Below, one piece after another: positions 61,801-64,000 of a DNA stretch of 64,000 bases (its first letter is position 1; every line of letters begins with the position of its first letter). Origin of the DNA: JBQCDV01 sp051960855. GTDB taxonomy: Bacteria > Actinomycetota > Actinomycetes > JAJZTN01. A model generated the notes under the pieces. It was not told where the DNA came from. It worked only from the letters and a program-made list of their open reading frames with translations, and made no database searches. Location: contig JBQCDV010000038.1 of NCBI GenBank assembly GCA_051960855.1, positions 37,223-101,222 on the forward strand, given 5' to 3'. A program made the position numbers and the translations under genes.

Positions 61801-63783
61801 TTCCGTGAGCTCGGTGTCGACACCCAGAGCGAGGACTTCACCGTCGTCGGCATCGGCGACATGTCCGGTGACGTCTTCGGCAACGGGATGCTGCTCTCGG
61901 AGCACATCCGGCTCGTGGCCGCCTTCGACCACCGACACATCTTCCTCGACCCCAACCCCGACGCCGCCGTGTCGTATGCGGAGCGTCGCCGCCTGTTCGA
62001 CCTGCCTCGCTCATCGTGGGCGGACTACGACACCTCCCTCATCTCGTCCGGCGGCGGTGTCTATCCCCGAACGGCGAAGTCCGTCCCCATCTCTGCCGAG
62101 GTGCGCGCGGCTCTGGGGCTGGCGGAGGACGTGCAGCGGCTGACTCCGGCCGAGCTGATGCGAGCCATCCTGACCGCGCCCGTCGACCTCTTCTGGAACG
62201 GCGGCATCGGCACCTACGTCAAGGCGAGCACGGAGACCAACGGCGAGGTCGGCGACAAGGCCAACGACGCCATCCGGGTCAACGGGCGCGACCTGCGCGT
62301 CAAGGTTGTCGGCGAGGGCGGCAACCTCGGCTTCACCCAGCTCGGCCGCATCGAGTACGCCCAGCAGGGCGGGCGCATCAACACCGACGCGATCGACAAC
62401 AGCGCCGGTGTCGACACCTCCGACCACGAGGTCAACATCAAGATCCTGCTCGACGGCCTCGTCGCGTCGGGACGGCTGCCGGCCGAGGAGCGCAATCCGC
62501 TGCTGGCCTCGATGACCGATGAGGTCGCCGCGCTGGTGCTCGAGGACAACTACGAGCAGAACGTCCTGCTCGGCAACGCCCGCGTCCAGTCGCACTCGAT
62601 GCTGCCGGTCCATCAGCGCTTCATGCGTCAGCTCGAGGCGCGCGGCGAGCTCGACCGCGCCCTGGAGTTCCTGCCGTCGGACGCAGCAATCGAGGCGCGT
62701 CACGCCTCTGGCAACGGCCTGACCTCGCCGGAGTTCTCGGTCCTGGTCGCCTACGCCAAGCTCACGCTCAAGGCGGCTCTCCTCGAGGCCGGCTTCCCCG
62801 ACCAGCCCTGGTACGAGCGTGCCCTGCACGGCTACTTCCCGGACGAGGTGAGCGAGCGGTTCCCGGATGCGCTGACGCAGCATCCGCTGTCGCGGGAGAT
62901 CGTCACCACCTGCGTCGTGAACGACATGGTCAACCGCGGCGGCATCACCTTCGTCTTCCGCGCCCAGGAGGAGGCCGGCGCCAGCGCCGTGGAGGTGACG
63001 AACGCCTACACCGTGGCTCGTGAGGTCTTCGCCCTCGAGCCGCTGTGGGCCGACGTGGCCGCTCTCGACACCCAGGTCTCCACGACGGTCCAGACGCGCC
63101 TCTACCTGGAGGCGCGGCGGCTGCTCGACCGCGCCACGCGGTGGCTGCTGCAGGCACGGCCGACCGGCATCGACGTGACAGCAGAGGTCGACCGCTTCGG
63201 CCCCGAGCTCGCGTCCCTCATGCCGCGTGTCCCGCAGCTGCTGCGCGGGCACGAGCGGGAGATCTGGGAGACCGGGGTCCGGGACCAGGTCGACAGCGGG
63301 GCGCCGCAGGCGCTCGCCGAACGGTCGCAGACGCTCCTCTACGCCTTCCCGCTGCTCGACGTCGTCGAGATCGCCCTGCGCACCGGCGTCCCGGCGGAGC
63401 AGGTGGCTCGCGTCTACTTCGCAGTGTCCGAGGCCTTCTCTGTGGACACGCTGCTGACGCGGATCACCGCCCTGCCCCGGGATGACCGGTGGCAGTCGCT
63501 TGCCCGGTCGGCGCTGCGCTACGACCTCTATGCGGCGACGACGACCCTCACCGCCAGTGTGGTGTCCGAGGCCGGCGAGCCGGCGTCCAGCGACGAGGCC
63601 GCCGATGCCGCGCTGGCCGGGTGGCTCGACAGGCACCGCGGGGGCATCGAGCGGGCCCGCGGCACGCTCGAGGAGGCCGCGGCCGCGGAGAGCGCCGACC
63701 TCGCTGCGCTGTCCGTCACGCTCCGCGCCTTCCGCACCCTGGTCAGCGCCGGGCAGTCTCCAACGACGGCGGGAGAGCGGTGA
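58834..63783 (+). CDS. gdh: NAD-specific glutamate dehydrogenase, large (180 kDa) type
   Basis: 1649 aa, like Rv2476c. The N-terminal half has ACT-like and helical domains ([60 protein letters not shown]). The catalytic core has [36 protein letters not shown] with the substrate Lys, [17 protein letters not shown] for NAD, and [26 protein letters not shown] follows. It deaminates glutamate to 2-oxoglutarate plus ammonia. In mycobacteria this enzyme type is controlled by the FHA protein GarA. ATG 58834 begins the family N-terminus. The stop overlaps pdtaS (GTGA). Confidence 0.96.
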   Translation: [1649 protein letters not shown]

Positions 63784-64000
63784 GCGAGGCGGCACCCGCC
63801 GCTGCGTCGTTCGGAAGTCCGCTGGGTCTGGACGACGTCCTGCGCCTGCACACGCGCATCGAGGGAGCGGATGCGGAGTGGCTGCACCTGCTGACCGCCG
63901 ACTGGCAGCTGGTGGCCGACCTGTCCTTCGCCGACCTCGTGCTCTGGGTGCCGGATCGGACCGGCACGCAGTGGGTGGCGGCCGCGCAGATGCGCCCCAC
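63780..64000 (+). CDS. pdtaS: PdtaS-like sensor histidine kinase, N-terminal part (runs off window)
   Basis: 73 residues are visible from a GTG that overlaps the glutamate dehydrogenase stop (GTGA). LDDVLRLHTRIEGADAEWLH, LLTADWQLVADLSFADLVLW and VPDRTGTQWVAAAQMRPT match the start of the GAF domain of PdtaS (Rv3220c), whose mycobacterial form begins with an equivalent EWQLLADLSFADYLMWV. PdtaS phosphorylates the RNA-binding antiterminator PdtaR; its kinase domain would be beyond the window. Coupling to glutamate dehydrogenase is not the mycobacterial arrangement. Confidence 0.85.
   Translation, partial: MSEAAPAAASFGSPLGLDDVLRLHTRIEGADAEWLHLLTADWQLVADLSFADLVLWVPDRTGTQWVAAAQMRP

Noticed and set aside
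58792..61938. Very long open frame antisense to glutamate dehydrogenase
   Set aside because: It has no family motifs and Val/Arg/Gly/His-rich composition typical of frames opposite GC-rich genes; the plus-strand protein is clearly real.

Overview
The window is chromosomal DNA of a very GC-rich actinomycete (roughly 72% G+C by eye, GTG starts common, third codon positions almost all G or C). Marker genes agree: whiB2, mtrA-mtrB-lpqB, coenzyme F420 genes, a TIGR03089-like protein, an Rv3235-family protein, a WS/DGAT acyltransferase, a 180-kDa-type NAD-glutamate dehydrogenase and the start of a PdtaS-like kinase. From about 13.4 kb to the end, the order follows the Mycobacterium tuberculosis block running from Rv3268 down to Rv3220c, with local insertions and losses. 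No rRNA, tRNA, transposase, phage gene or CRISPR array was seen.

Layout. (1) 1-9.3 kb is a surface-polysaccharide locus: the tail of a GT2 enzyme, galE, two further unusual glycosyltransferases, a GT4 enzyme and a GT2-TagF (poly(polyol-phosphate) polymerase-like) fusion. The fusion is translationally coupled to scoB-scoA (3-oxoacid CoA-transferase, 9.3-10.8 kb). (2) 11.0-13.4 kb encodes a secreted SpoIID/cell-wall-binding-repeat-2 protein. (3) 13.4-18.2 kb holds a TIGR03089-like adenylation-enzyme relative, a mannose-1-phosphate guanylyltransferase-like enzyme, an AlkA-type DNA glycosylase and cofE-cofD for F420. (4) 18.4-29.8 kb holds whiB2, a large membrane glycosyltransferase with a DUF5719 partner, a zincin-like protein, DUF3499, then a coupled operon: phosphomannomutase fused to a Trm112-like domain, SIS-domain protein, manA and a CDF metal exporter. 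Regions 3 and 4 together supply GDP-mannose and related sugar nucleotides.

(5) 30.0-39.5 kb holds ahcY, a membrane protein, the mtrA-mtrB-lpqB cell-envelope signalling operon, comF, hpf and a NarL-type regulator. (6) 39.5-43.9 kb is a small DNA-repair cluster (LigD with phosphoesterase and ligase domains, YcaQ-like glycosylase) plus an SDR oxidoreductase. (7) 44.0-52 kb holds secA, an Rv3235-family protein, a LysM membrane protein, a small excisionase-type DNA-binding protein and a coupled SAF(CpaB-like)/CpaE-like pair. (8) 52-64 kb is mostly metabolic: HAD phosphatase, WS/DGAT, patatin, pruA, DUF2505, SHOCT protein, NAD-glutamate dehydrogenase, and pdtaS running off the end.

Translational coupling is pervasive: most operonic junctions are 1- or 4-base overlaps (ATGA, GTGA, TGATG). 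Short tandem repeats are frequent and tend to sit at gene ends or in divergent intergenic gaps. A 9-mer, CGAACGGCG, recurs on both strands about ten times more often than composition predicts by a hand estimate, and it forms the arms of two strong hairpins. I do not see one obvious undescribed multi-gene system. The best leads are the palindromic array between ligD and ycaQ, the recurrent 9-mer, the GT2-TagF/CoA-transferase coupling, the phosphomannomutase-Trm112 fusion, and the orphan SAF/CpaE pair.
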